A stretch of 18,672 bases of DNA from an uncultured Geobacter sp. Lineage in GTDB: Bacteria > Desulfobacterota > Desulfuromonadia > Geobacterales > Geobacteraceae. The notes under the pieces are model-generated. The model saw only the letters and a program-made list of their open reading frames with translations. It was not told where the DNA came from and ran no database searches. Numbering within the stretch: the stretch's first letter is position 1; each line of letters begins with the position of its first letter. Shown piece by piece: positions 8,884-16,075 of the stretch. The stretch is from NCBI GenBank assembly GCA_937886325.1, contig CALABV010000004.1:1-18672 (forward strand), given 5' to 3'. The translations under genes were made by a program, and so were the position numbers.

Positions 8884-8895
8884 GAAACAGGGATG

Positions 8896-8932
8896 CCGCG
8901 CACGGAATGGATGTGCGGGGGTATTTAATTTC
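8896..8932 (+). terminator. Probable terminator after the SDR gene
   Basis: A short stem (CGCAC at 8899-8903 with GTGCG at 8913-8917, extended by C-G pairs across a bulge) is followed by a T-rich tract from 8922. It lies just after the SDR stop and before the end of the converging esterase gene. Confidence 0.4.
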
Positions 8933-9536
8933 GAGTCCTTTCAATCGCCTCCAGCACGAAGGGATAGATTGTATCCACCACGAGGCGGTACCCTTCCGCC
9001 GTTGGATGGATGCCGTCAGCCCGGTTGAGGCTCGGGTAACCCGCCACCCCTTCCAGGAACAGGGGGATCAGGATAGAGCCCTCTTCTTCCGCAATCTCCG
9101 GATAGGCACGGGCAAAGACCTCGTCGTAGTCCCCCTTCCGTGGCTTCAGGTTTTTCATCCCGGCCAGCACTACCGTAATCCCCTGTTCCGAGAGGGCTCG
9201 GACGATGGCTCGGATATTCCCTTTCATTTCCTGCGGGGGGACGTTGCGCAGCCCGTCATTGGTTCCGGTCTGAAGGATGACGATATCCGGTCGCAGCGCA
9301 AGAATCCGGTCCACGCGCGCCAGGGCCTCGCCGCTCTTCTCTCCGTTTATTCCGGCGTTCATCACCCGGTACTCATGGCCCGCGTCCCGAAGCTTCCGCT
9401 CCAGGAGAGCCGGATAGGATTCTTCCGCTGCAACGCCGAACCCGGCGGTCAGGCTGTCACCCACCGCAACGATTGTTCCCCCGCTGCGGCTTTCCCGTTG
9501 CAGCGGGCTTTCAGGAATACAGTGTCTTTCATTCAT
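8925..9536 (-). CDS. SGNH/GDSL-family esterase or lipase
   Basis: This 203-residue protein has the four SGNH blocks: GDSLTAG with nucleophile S28, the block II glycine in NAGINGEKS (about 60-68), GTNDG with N93, and D174-x-x-H177 in DGIHPT. The layout resembles TesA/arylesterase-type thioesterase-lysophospholipases. No signal peptide precedes the GDSL block, unlike E. coli TesA, so it is probably cytosolic. The substrate is not deducible. The ATG at 9536 has AAGGGG about nine bases upstream. It diverges from the L,D-transpeptidase-like gene across a 119-base gap with its own promoter. Confidence 0.88.
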   Translation of the reverse strand: MNERHCIPESPLQRESRSGGTIVAVGDSLTAGFGVAAEESYPALLERKLRDAGHEYRVMNAGINGEKSGEALARVDRILALRPDIVILQTGTNDGLRNVPPQEMKGNIRAIVRALSEQGITVVLAGMKNLKPRKGDYDEVFARAYPEIAEEEGSILIPLFLEGVAGYPSLNRADGIHPTAEGYRLVVDTIYPFVLEAIERTRN

Positions 9537-9571
9537 GGTAGTTTACCCCTTCCGATACGTGCGTCGTCGAA

Positions 9572-9600
9572 AAGGTATCCCCATCACATTTTCGTGTCAA
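9572..9600 (-). promoter_or_regulatory. Sigma70-like promoter for the esterase gene
   Basis: On the minus strand a perfect TTGACA (9595-9600) and TACCTT (9572-9577) are separated by 17 bases. The -10 is poor, so the strength is uncertain. Confidence 0.38.
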
Positions 9601-9655
9601 GGGGATGATGGACCTTTTCCCGGCAGGAAATGCGATATGAAACGGAGGCCCCACA

Positions 9656-10429
9656 ATGAAGCATCTACTGATGGCAACCTTCTTCCTTCTCTCCCTTGCC
9701 GCCTGTCCGGGGTATTCCCTGGAGGCGCCGGCCGATCGGCAGCTGGTGGTATCCGTCACCGCCTCGTGGGATGATTTCCTTGCCGAAGTGTACCGGTTCG
9801 AGCAGGTAGGCGGCGAGTGGAAGAGGGTGGGCGCAAGCCTCCCGGCGGTTGTGGGGGAGAAGGGGCTTGCCTGGGATCCCGCCGTTCCGGAGCGCGACCC
9901 GGACCGGGCTCCGAAACGGGAAGGGGACCTCCGCGCCCCGGCCGGCAGATTCGACCTTTCCGGCGCCATGGGGGCTGAGTCCTCCCGCCCCTCCGCCGTT
10001 GCCGTTCCCTTCCGGGCAATCAGGGTCGGCACGCACTGCGTGGATGACTCCGCATCCGCCTGGTACAACCGCATCGTTGACGAGGACGAGATCCCCGGAT
10101 ACCACGACGGATTATGGAAATCGTCCGAGCGGATGTGGGTGGAAACCGAGCTGTATCGCCTTCTTCTTCTGGTGGAGTACAACACGCGGGATCCGAAACC
10201 GGGAGATGGCAGCTGCATCTTCGTGCATATCTGGCGCGGTGAAGGCCGCGCAACGACGGGTTGCACCGCCATGGCGGCACAGGACCTGGAAGACCTGTTA
10301 CTGTGGCTTTCACCGGAGATGCGCCCCGAACTTGTGCAGCTTCCCCGTGATACCTATTGCCGGCTGTGGCGGAAATGGGGCCTGCCCGCGCCGGACCTTC
10401 TGGAGGAAAAGGGCTCTGCCGGCGAATAA
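9656..10429 (+). CDS. L,D-transpeptidase-like (YkuD-fold) lipoprotein
   Basis: The 257-residue protein starts with a lipoprotein signal (MKHLLMATFF, lipobox LAAC with C17), so it should be lipid-anchored in the cell envelope. The C-terminal half carries the YkuD signature: H191 in IFVHIWRGEG, then TTGC with catalytic-type C203, 12 residues later. L,D-transpeptidases cross-link peptidoglycan 3-3 or attach proteins to it. This member belongs to the shorter, divergent group with a TGC rather than SHGC core, so its activity is less certain. The ATG is preceded by CGGAGG. It runs convergently with the radical SAM gene. Confidence 0.78.
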   Translation: MKHLLMATFFLLSLAACPGYSLEAPADRQLVVSVTASWDDFLAEVYRFEQVGGEWKRVGASLPAVVGEKGLAWDPAVPERDPDRAPKREGDLRAPAGRFDLSGAMGAESSRPSAVAVPFRAIRVGTHCVDDSASAWYNRIVDEDEIPGYHDGLWKSSERMWVETELYRLLLLVEYNTRDPKPGDGSCIFVHIWRGEGRATTGCTAMAAQDLEDLLLWLSPEMRPELVQLPRDTYCRLWRKWGLPAPDLLEEKGSAGE

Positions 10430-10452
10430 ACAGTAGCCATGGCTCCTGAGAA

Positions 10453-10484
10453 GCACTGCATGCATAGTGCGGTGGGTTCCGCAC
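10453..10484. terminator. Overlapping hairpins between convergent genes
   Basis: GCACT (10453-10457) pairs with AGTGC (10466-10470), and GTGCGG (10467-10472) pairs with CCGCAC (10479-10484). The two are alternatives because they share bases. No T-tract follows on either strand, so a termination role is only suggested by position. Confidence 0.3.
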
Positions 10485-10492
10485 GGGCGATG

Positions 10493-11641
10493 CTACGGCT
10501 CCTTCCCGGGAGCCCGTTCGATTGCGCGCCACGGTGCGAGCCACCGCATCTTCGAGTGCACCCGCAGGTTGTCTTCAAGGAAGCAGCACCATCTGCAGTT
10601 GCTGTTGGAGCCCAGCGAGGAGAGGCCGTTGACTGTAGAGCTTTCCGCACGGAAGGAGGCGTAGGGGGCGCCGTGCCATATCTGCTTGAAGCCGGTCTCG
10701 TTGAGATTGCCCATGGAGAGGTAGCAGAAGCCGCAGGGAAGCACCGTTCCATCAACTTTGATGCGTGTATAGAACCAGCCTGCGTAGCAGGGAATCTTCC
10801 GGAAGGCGGTTGCGCCCCAGTCGTAGCGCAGCAGGACATTGTCGATGTTGTGCTCCATGCCGAGCGAGGCGAGGCGGTTCTTGGCTTCGGTCAGGTCTTT
10901 CCGCAGGATCGGGAGGTCTTCCGCGGTGAGATCCGCATCGGAAAACTCATCCTGCCATGCATTGAAACAGGAGAAGCGCAGGCCGTCGCAACCGAGTGAG
11001 CGGGCCAGGTCAATCCTCTCGCCGATGCCGCGGTAGTTGTAGCGATTGAGAGGCTGGGTCAGGATAACTTTGGGGCGCCGCACGCCGCGCGCCTTCTTCA
11101 GTTCCACGACCCGTCCGGCGCCGTCCTTGGTTTTCCGGAAGTTATCCGGGTTCACGCCGGGATGGTTTTTCTCGTAATCCGCCGGATTGTTTGCCCACAG
11201 GGACACCTTGAGAATGTCCAGCCCGGAATCCAGAATGGCTTCCGCGACATTCTCGTCAATCAGGGTTCCGTTGGTAAATATCTGCACCGTGCAACCGGCC
11301 CGCTTGAATATCGCCACAATGTCAAATAGCCGCGGATGCAGCAACGGTTCTCCCTCGCCGATTATGATCACCTCCCTGACGCCGAGTCCGGCAAAGTCCC
11401 TGCCAAGCCGCTCGACCATATCGATGGAGATGTCCTTGACGCCATGATCTCCGGGCGCGGTCCCCGATGTTTTTGAAGAATGAAACTGGCACCCGACGCA
11501 ATACATATTGCACCGCCTCGTTACCTCAACATCCACGTAATAGGGGCCTGTGAAAGCTGAACGTCGGCTGAACAACCCCCTCAGCAAGTGTATTCTCTTC
11601 ATGCTACCGGATAGCCACTGCACCCTTTCCCTCCCTCGCAT
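10493..11641 (-). CDS. Radical SAM protein with SPASM-type C-terminus
   Basis: This 382-residue enzyme has the radical SAM cluster motif C44-x3-C48-x2-C51 (RRCNMYCVGC), the GEGEP element (95-99) and the NGTLI strand (124-128). The C-terminal cysteines C285, C303, C306, C349 and C352/C353 fit a SPASM or twitch auxiliary-cluster region, with VDGTVLPCGFC as the clearest segment. SPASM enzymes modify peptides, proteins or cofactors. No precursor peptide gene is visible next to it, so the substrate is unknown. The ATG at 11641 has AAGG close upstream. An internal ATG 13 codons later has no ribosome site. Confidence 0.88.
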   Translation of the reverse strand: MRGRERVQWLSGSMKRIHLLRGLFSRRSAFTGPYYVDVEVTRRCNMYCVGCQFHSSKTSGTAPGDHGVKDISIDMVERLGRDFAGLGVREVIIIGEGEPLLHPRLFDIVAIFKRAGCTVQIFTNGTLIDENVAEAILDSGLDILKVSLWANNPADYEKNHPGVNPDNFRKTKDGAGRVVELKKARGVRRPKVILTQPLNRYNYRGIGERIDLARSLGCDGLRFSCFNAWQDEFSDADLTAEDLPILRKDLTEAKNRLASLGMEHNIDNVLLRYDWGATAFRKIPCYAGWFYTRIKVDGTVLPCGFCYLSMGNLNETGFKQIWHGAPYASFRAESSTVNGLSSLGSNSNCRWCCFLEDNLRVHSKMRWLAPWRAIERAPGKEP

Positions 11642-11708
11642 CGCCTTCGTGACGCCGGTATGCGGCCCCGCCCGGCAGCTGCATGGCTGGAAGCCATGAT
11701 TCCGTTAC

Positions 11709-11737
11709 ATTCTACCGGTGTATAGGGGGTTCTTCAA
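11709..11737 (-). promoter_or_regulatory. Sigma70-type promoter for the radical SAM gene
   Basis: On the minus strand TTGAAG (11732-11737) and TAGAAT (11709-11714) are exactly 17 bases apart. The leader to the ATG at 11641 would be about 60 bases. Confidence 0.5.
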
Positions 11738-11853
11738 AGGAAAAAAGCAGCCTGCTCCGGAGGAAGGACATTTTGCGTACTGTTCCGTACACGACGATTC
11801 ATGACGTGTGCTGAATTCGGTGAAGTTGGTCCATAAGCGATGCCAGCCCCAGT

Positions 11854-11979
11854 TTGTCGAAGTGGATTTATGAAGAAGGATTTGTACATGCAGGAGACCG
11901 GGTCGGTGACGGAATCCTTTTCGCGGTGAAAGAGGAGGGGAAACGGCTCAGTTCTTACCTCTGGAAAAAACCCGTATAA
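11854..11979 (+). pseudogene. Possible 41-codon ORF or gene remnant upstream of the SWIM gene
   Basis: The stretch 11642-12019 contains no clear gene. The only coding-like frame runs from a TTG at 11854 to TAA at 11977-11979. It includes KWIYEEGFVHAGDRVG, and its end reads SSYLWKKPV. The codon choice looks plausible, but there is no good start or ribosome site and I do not recognise a family. It may be the tail of a lost gene or chance. Confidence 0.22.
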
Positions 11980-11980
11980 C
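11952..11980 (+). promoter_or_regulatory. Weak promoter candidate for the SWIM gene
   Basis: TATAAC (11975-11980) is a good -10, but the box 17 bases upstream, TTCTTA (11952-11957), is a poor -35. The placement 40 bases before the ATG is reasonable. Confidence 0.3.
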
Positions 11981-12019
11981 CTGCTATGTGGTAATCAATC
12001 CCCAACATGGAGGCGGAGA

Positions 12020-13990
12020 ATGGAAAAACTCAGTGGCGTGCTCCGGAAGCTGACCTTTGATGACCTGCGGGGATGGGCAGGCTCAAAGATCTTCAGTCGT
12101 GGCAAATCCTACATCAGGAATGTGGCCGGACTTTCCCGCATGGAAGACGGTACCCTGGCGGCCTGGGTGTCGGGGAGCGAAGAGTACGCCACCTCGGTCC
12201 GCCTCGACCCGGACGGTAATATTGAGTATTTCTGCACCTGCCCTTATGACTGGGGGCCGTGCAAGCATGCAGTGGCGGTGGTACTGGCGGCGGCGGAGCA
12301 GGTGAAGCTGAAGAAGGATATCCCCCTGCTCATCGAGAAAGACGATCTGTTTCTGGCCCTGTTCGACGATTCAGAGGACGGCTACGAAGTCGATGATGAA
12401 TATGAAGACGACGGCGAATGGCCGGACGAGGATGAGGTGCCCGAATTCACCGAAAAACCCGTTTCCGAGAAAATGAAGGGAACAACCAAGCTACGGAAGA
12501 TACTCGAGGGTATGGACAAGGAAGCACTGGTATCCGTGCTCATTGATCTGACGGCCCGCTATCCGGAGATCGAGCGCGGGCTATTGGAAAAGGAGCAGCT
12601 AGTGACGGGTCGGGTCGACAAGGTTGTAAGTTCGTTGCGTCGGGAGATCGGGAACCTCACCGCCGAGTCTGCCTGGTACAACCCCTGGAAAGGCGAGGGG
12701 AACCTGCCCGATTATTCCCATGTGCGCGAGCAGTTACAGGCGCTCCTTGACAAGGGTCATGCCGATGCGGTGCTTCAACTGGGCGAGGAGCTCTGGACCA
12801 AGGGTCAGGAGCAGGTGGAGCAGTCCCACGATGAGGGCGAAACTGCCACGGCCATCGCCGAGTGCATGGAGGTGGTGCTCAGGGCCGTGTCGCAATCTAT
12901 CCTGACGCCGCCGGAGCAGTTGCTCTGGATGATCGACCACATGCTGGCGGACGAATATTCCCTGCTGGAATCGGTCGGTGAGATTCTGGAGAATAAGGCA
13001 TACACCAAGGAGCATTGGCGCCAGGTGGCGGATTCTCTTGAGGCCCGATTGGAGTCTTTCCCCAAATCCATATCAGCCGGTTTCTCTCACAGGTACAGGC
13101 GGAGTGGGCTCATGAACATGCTGCTGGACGCCTATTCCCGGAGCGGCCGTGCGGAGATGATCATCCCCTTGCTGGAAAAGGAAGCGGATGCCTGCATGGG
13201 TTATGGCAACCTGGCGGACGCGCTGTTGGCTGCCGGGGAAAAGGAAAAAGCCCGCCTATGGCTCATCCGTGGTTTTGACCGCACCATTGCCGATGCGCCC
13301 GGCATTGCGGCCGACCTGCAGGGACGGCTGCGGGAAATGGCAGAAAAAGAGAAGCGGCATGACCTGGCCGCGGCCTACCGTGCCCAGGATTTCTTTGAGA
13401 GCGCTTCCCGGAAGACGTACGCCGACCTGAAGAAATCCGCGGAGAAGGCCAAGGTCTGGCCGCCGGTCAGGGAAAGCGTTCTCAGGTATCTTGAGACCGG
13501 CAAGCGTCCCGATGCGGATGACGGAGGAAAAAAGGCCGCGGCTTGGCCGTTGCCGTCGCCGGAGGTGAAGCGGCCCCGGAATGCGAAGGAGCGTCACGGT
13601 CAACGATTCCCCGATCTGGATATGCTTATCGACATCGCCATCCTGGAAAAGCGGTTCGACGACGTGGTGGCTCTCTACCAGGAACTGCGCAAGACCAAGC
13701 GCTGGGGTTGGGGGAAGGATAAGGCCGTTGCCGACGCCGTGGCGGAAACCCATCCCCAGACCGCCCTCGACATCTGGCGCTTCATCGTGGACGGGTTGAT
13801 CGCCCAGGTCAAGCCGAAGGCCTACGAAGAAGCGGCCGGTTATCTGCGGCGCATGTACAAGGTCTATCAGACCACCAAGCGCTTATCGGAGTGGCAGGAC
13901 CTGCTCCTCGAACTGCGGAAGGAGCACAAGGCCAAGCGGCGGCTGATGGAGGTGCTTGACGGCCTGTCAGGGAAGAAGATTACCGAGTGA
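12020..13990 (+). CDS. SWIM zinc-finger protein with helical repeats
   Basis: The 656-residue protein has an N-terminal SWIM zinc finger: C72-x-C74-x6-C81-x-H83 (YFCTCPYDWGPCKH). SWIM fingers bind DNA or protein and are often fused to, or sit beside, SWI2/SNF2 helicases. No helicase is visible here. A very acidic linker (about 116-142) follows, and then a long alpha-helical region. Several stretches there look like TPR-type pairs, for example around residues 375-420 and 535-560. The function is unknown. The ATG at 12020 has GGAGGCGGAG upstream. It could work in DNA binding or as a scaffold, but that is inference. Confidence 0.8.
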   Translation: MEKLSGVLRKLTFDDLRGWAGSKIFSRGKSYIRNVAGLSRMEDGTLAAWVSGSEEYATSVRLDPDGNIEYFCTCPYDWGPCKHAVAVVLAAAEQVKLKKDIPLLIEKDDLFLALFDDSEDGYEVDDEYEDDGEWPDEDEVPEFTEKPVSEKMKGTTKLRKILEGMDKEALVSVLIDLTARYPEIERGLLEKEQLVTGRVDKVVSSLRREIGNLTAESAWYNPWKGEGNLPDYSHVREQLQALLDKGHADAVLQLGEELWTKGQEQVEQSHDEGETATAIAECMEVVLRAVSQSILTPPEQLLWMIDHMLADEYSLLESVGEILENKAYTKEHWRQVADSLEARLESFPKSISAGFSHRYRRSGLMNMLLDAYSRSGRAEMIIPLLEKEADACMGYGNLADALLAAGEKEKARLWLIRGFDRTIADAPGIAADLQGRLREMAEKEKRHDLAAAYRAQDFFESASRKTYADLKKSAEKAKVWPPVRESVLRYLETGKRPDADDGGKKAAAWPLPSPEVKRPRNAKERHGQRFPDLDMLIDIAILEKRFDDVVALYQELRKTKRWGWGKDKAVADAVAETHPQTALDIWRFIVDGLIAQVKPKAYEEAAGYLRRMYKVYQTTKRLSEWQDLLLELRKEHKAKRRLMEVLDGLSGKKITE

Positions 13991-14021
13991 AGTCGGGTCG
14001 GTGCATGCCGAAAACCATAAC

Positions 14022-14059
14022 AACTTTAGCCTTGACATAAAGTTATATAAAGTTATATT
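14022..14059 (+). promoter_or_regulatory. Toxin-antitoxin promoter with tandem operator-like repeats
   Basis: TTGACA (14032-14037) and TATATT (14054-14059) are 16 bases apart. The spacer and -10 contain two perfect adjacent copies of ATAAAGTTAT (14037-14046, 14047-14056). An inverted AACTTTA lies at 14022-14028. This arrangement fits autorepression by the XRE antitoxin or the complex. The predicted transcript start falls at or next to the toxin start codon. Confidence 0.6.
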
Positions 14060-14068
14060 GGGGTAATG

Positions 14069-14323
14069 ATGGAAGTAGTCTGGCAACCAAAGGCACTGAA
14101 GCAGCTCAAGAAAATCGGTTTGCGAGTGGTTCAGGAAAGAATCCTGACGGCAACGAGGGGGCTTGCGGATTTCCCGGCATGTCCGAACGTCAGGAGATTG
14201 ACCAATCACGAGTATACGTACCGGCTGCGTGTCGGTGACTGGCGGATTCTGTTCAACGTTTTCGAGGAAATCAGCATTGTCGGCATTGAAGAGGTGAAAA
14301 AACGAGATGAAAGCACATACTGA
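14069..14323 (+). CDS. RelE/ParE-type toxin
   Basis: The protein is about 84 residues long, with the RelE/ParE fold pattern: a basic N-terminal helical part (QPKALKQLKKIG), then YRLRVGDWRILFNV and a final strand IVGIEEVKKRDE. Members are mRNA interferases or gyrase poisons. The conserved R in YRLRVGDWR fits the family, but which of the two activities applies is not decidable. ATG codons occur at 14066 and 14069. The second is better spaced from GGGG, and both lie at the predicted transcript start, so a leaderless message is possible. It overlaps the antitoxin gene by 17 bases, in toxin-first order. Confidence 0.82.
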   Translation: MEVVWQPKALKQLKKIGLRVVQERILTATRGLADFPACPNVRRLTNHEYTYRLRVGDWRILFNVFEEISIVGIEEVKKRDESTY

Positions 14324-14654
14324 TTACCAGACCATAGATTTCCATGGCAAACCTGCCTTTGTACTGGTACCGTGGGAAGAATACAAGCGTATACGTCCAC
14401 TGCTTGAAGGAGACAAGGCCCGCGCCACCGGCATCCCCCAGGCTGTAGTCGAGGCCCATGTGCTGAACGACGTACCCATGATCCGGGCATGGCGTGAACA
14501 CATCGGCATCACCCAGGGAGAGCTTGCCGACCGCATGGGGGTCAGCCAGGCCGCCGTCGCCAAGCTGGAAAAGCCCGGTGCAAAGCCGCGCGCCGCAACC
14601 TTTAAGAAGGTTGCCGAAGCGCTGGGGATATCGCCGACGCAACTTGAAGTGTAA
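14307..14654 (+). CDS. Antitoxin with Phd-like N-terminus and XRE helix-turn-helix
   Basis: The 115-residue partner of the upstream toxin. Residues 10-30 (DFHGKPAFVLVPWEEYKRI) resemble the Phd/YefM-type dimerisation strand-helix. Residues 58-112 form an XRE helix-turn-helix (TQGELADRMGVSQAAVAKLEK). The helix-turn-helix should bind the tandem repeats in the promoter and repress the operon, while the N-terminal part neutralises the toxin. These roles are inferred from the family. It begins inside the toxin gene (17-base overlap), so the two are translationally coupled. Restriction-gene remnants start three bases after its stop. Confidence 0.82.
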   Translation: MKAHTDYQTIDFHGKPAFVLVPWEEYKRIRPLLEGDKARATGIPQAVVEAHVLNDVPMIRAWREHIGITQGELADRMGVSQAAVAKLEKPGAKPRAATFKKVAEALGISPTQLEV

Positions 14655-14656
14655 GA

Positions 14657-15079
14657 TGGCTCTCCGCCAACCTGCTCTTTTTCGACCGTTCCGGGCTGAC
14701 CAGTGAGGTCTGGTACTTCGAGCAGCCGCTCCCCGAGGGGCGAAAGAACTAGACCAAGACCCAACCGATCCAGTTCGAGGAGTTCAGCTCCTGTCTGTCC
14801 TGGTGGAACAACCGGGAAGAGAACGAGCGGGCCTGGCGGGTGCCGGTGGAGCGGATTGTCGAGAACGGGTACAACCTGGACATCAAGAATCCCAACGGCA
14901 AAGAGGATTTCGAACACCTGCCGCCGGAGCAGCTGGTGGAGGATATCGTCAAGAAGGAGCAGCGGATCTTGGAGATCATGGCGGAGGTTCGGCAGGCGCT
15001 GGCGGGGGGGACAGTGAGTAAGACACAGTGCACCACGAATCATCCGCGGATAATAGCCACGCAGTGCGTGACCAATTAG
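14657..15079 (+). pseudogene. hsdM: hsdM 3' remnant with internal stop (type I restriction methyltransferase)
   Basis: The frame reads as the C-terminal part of HsdM, the N6-adenine methyltransferase subunit of type I restriction systems. It starts near the motif NLLFFDRSG, continues with VWYFEQPLPEGRKN, then a TAG stop at 14750-14752 where a Tyr codon is usual (KN-Y-TKT). It goes on with TKTQPIQFEEF, NREENERAWRVPVERIV, and GYNLDIKNPN. The catalytic NPPF/SAM region is absent, so no methylase can be made. The last 25 or so codons before the TAG at 15079 do not look HsdM-like. Homology begins only three bases after the antitoxin stop. Confidence 0.85.
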
Positions 15080-15230
15080 TGGTTCTGCATCCTGAGCCTT
15101 CGTATCTCCGTCTGCTGAGCGAGATGCAGAAAGCAGCGGGTGCGGATGCCGCTCAAGGGAACTCCCAGTTTGCAAAAATGCCCGATACTGTCGAGCGAAA
15201 CGATGCAGAAGACGTGTATGTTTTTCAGTT
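15080..15230. other. Unassigned spacer between hsd remnants
   Basis: No gene is supported here. One plus-strand frame (15028-15291) reads through it, but it overlaps both restriction remnants and has no recognised domain. It may hold scrambled hsdS sequence. Confidence 0.3.
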
Positions 15231-15381
15231 GAATGGAAACGCCGCATGGTCGATAACCTTGACAATCTTCAAGGCAAGATTGACGCCCTGAAGAACCTCC
15301 AAACCGACACCGCCGCCGAAGTGGAAACCGTGGCTGCCATCAATCCTTGATAAGACATTCAGAGGGGATTTAACCGCATAA
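15231..15381 (+). pseudogene. hsdS: hsdS 3' remnant with frameshift (type I specificity subunit)
   Basis: The 3' end of an HsdS specificity gene is recognisable by its terminal coiled coil. The frame from about 15231 reads RRMVDNLDNLQGKIDALKNLQ, then TDTAAEVETV. There the frame must shift by one base near 15333 to continue with LPSILDKTFRGDL, ending at TAA 15379-15381. HsdS proteins typically end in AAELDALLPSILDKAFKGEL-like sequence. The two target-recognition domains are missing, so this cannot confer specificity. Confidence 0.8.
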
Positions 15382-15434
15382 ATAACTGTGATGGGCAACA
15401 GAGTTTTACGGTACCCATTCTTATTTCGAGACCT

Positions 15435-15935
15435 ATGATTATCCACTGCACGCAAAAACTCGCCGCCAAACTGCCGGAAGTCTCGGCAACGCCCCTGAGC
15501 GCAACAAGCCCGCTGGGCAGCTGGCACGCCCACCTCTACACCATCGACCGTCGACAATGTGTGCTCTTTTGCCATGACACCACCTGCTACATACTCTTCA
15601 GTGCCCGGTTACGCAAGGAACAGTTCGCCGACCTGGGCCGACTGCAACGCGAGCTGTTTCTCGCCACGCTGGCGGCACAGGGAGTGGCAACTGGCGCTCT
15701 CAAGCGGGTCGAACTTGCCCTCGAGCCTCCCCGTTTTGACGTCGCAACCGACCGCTCTGTACTCGGCGCAATGAATGTCGCCAGCAGCGACCTGGACTGC
15801 CTGAAGGTAGAGGTTGAGAACGTCTTGGCCCTGGACTCATTGGGAACAGCCCGGTGGCTGAACGACAGGCCGGTCAGCATCAGAGGAAAGTGGAGTTTTC
15901 CGGCAAAGGCGATGCTGGAAGTGATTCAGGATTGA
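15435..15935 (+). CDS. Conserved hypothetical protein, DUF6933-like
   Basis: This 166-residue protein of unknown function starts with IIHCTQKLAAKLP and SPLGSWHAHLYTIDRRQC, features I associate from memory with the DUF6933 family. A database check is needed to confirm it. No catalytic motif, signal peptide or membrane segment is seen. The ATG at 15435 has only a weak GAG upstream. It follows the hsdS remnant, but there is no evidence of a functional link. A small hairpin (15976-15994) lies 40 bases after the stop. Confidence 0.65.
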   Translation: MIIHCTQKLAAKLPEVSATPLSATSPLGSWHAHLYTIDRRQCVLFCHDTTCYILFSARLRKEQFADLGRLQRELFLATLAAQGVATGALKRVELALEPPRFDVATDRSVLGAMNVASSDLDCLKVEVENVLALDSLGTARWLNDRPVSIRGKWSFPAKAMLEVIQD

Positions 15936-15975
15936 GGGGAATTCATATCGTTTGTGATGACGTCTCAACGTGCGC

Positions 15976-15994
15976 CATTCGCGTTTCGCGAATG
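15976..15994 (+). terminator. Small GC-rich hairpin after the DUF6933-like gene
   Basis: CATTCGCG (15976-15983) pairs with CGCGAATG (15987-15994) around a 3-base loop. No T-tract follows, so a terminator role is possible but weak. Confidence 0.3.
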
Positions 15995-16039
15995 AAGAAT
16001 CAGTCGAGAACCTTAACCATAGGAATTCGGAAACAACAA

Positions 16040-16067
16040 AGGGGCCAGGCAACTCTGCCTGGCCCCT
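16040..16067 (-). terminator. Strong terminator downstream of the tRNA-like sequence
   Basis: A 12-bp stem with AGGGGCCAGGCA (16040-16051) and TGCCTGGCCCCT (16056-16067) encloses a 4-base loop. On the minus strand it is followed by TTTGTTGTTT. It starts 8 bases after the CCA end of the tRNA-like sequence, as expected for a tRNA gene terminator. Confidence 0.75.
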
Positions 16068-16075
16068 CGTCTATT

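Noticed and set aside
9529..10272. 247-codon minus-strand open frame opposite the transpeptidase-like gene
   Set aside because: It is Arg/Ser/Pro-rich shadow translation, while the plus strand has a lipobox and the YkuD motif.
14324..15265. 313-codon minus-strand open frame over the antitoxin and hsdM remnant
   Set aside because: The plus strand carries clear XRE and HsdM sequence. The minus translation is low-complexity and unrecognisable.
15028..15291. 87-codon frame between the hsd remnants
   Set aside because: It overlaps both restriction remnants in other frames and shows no domain. At most it is scrambled sequence.
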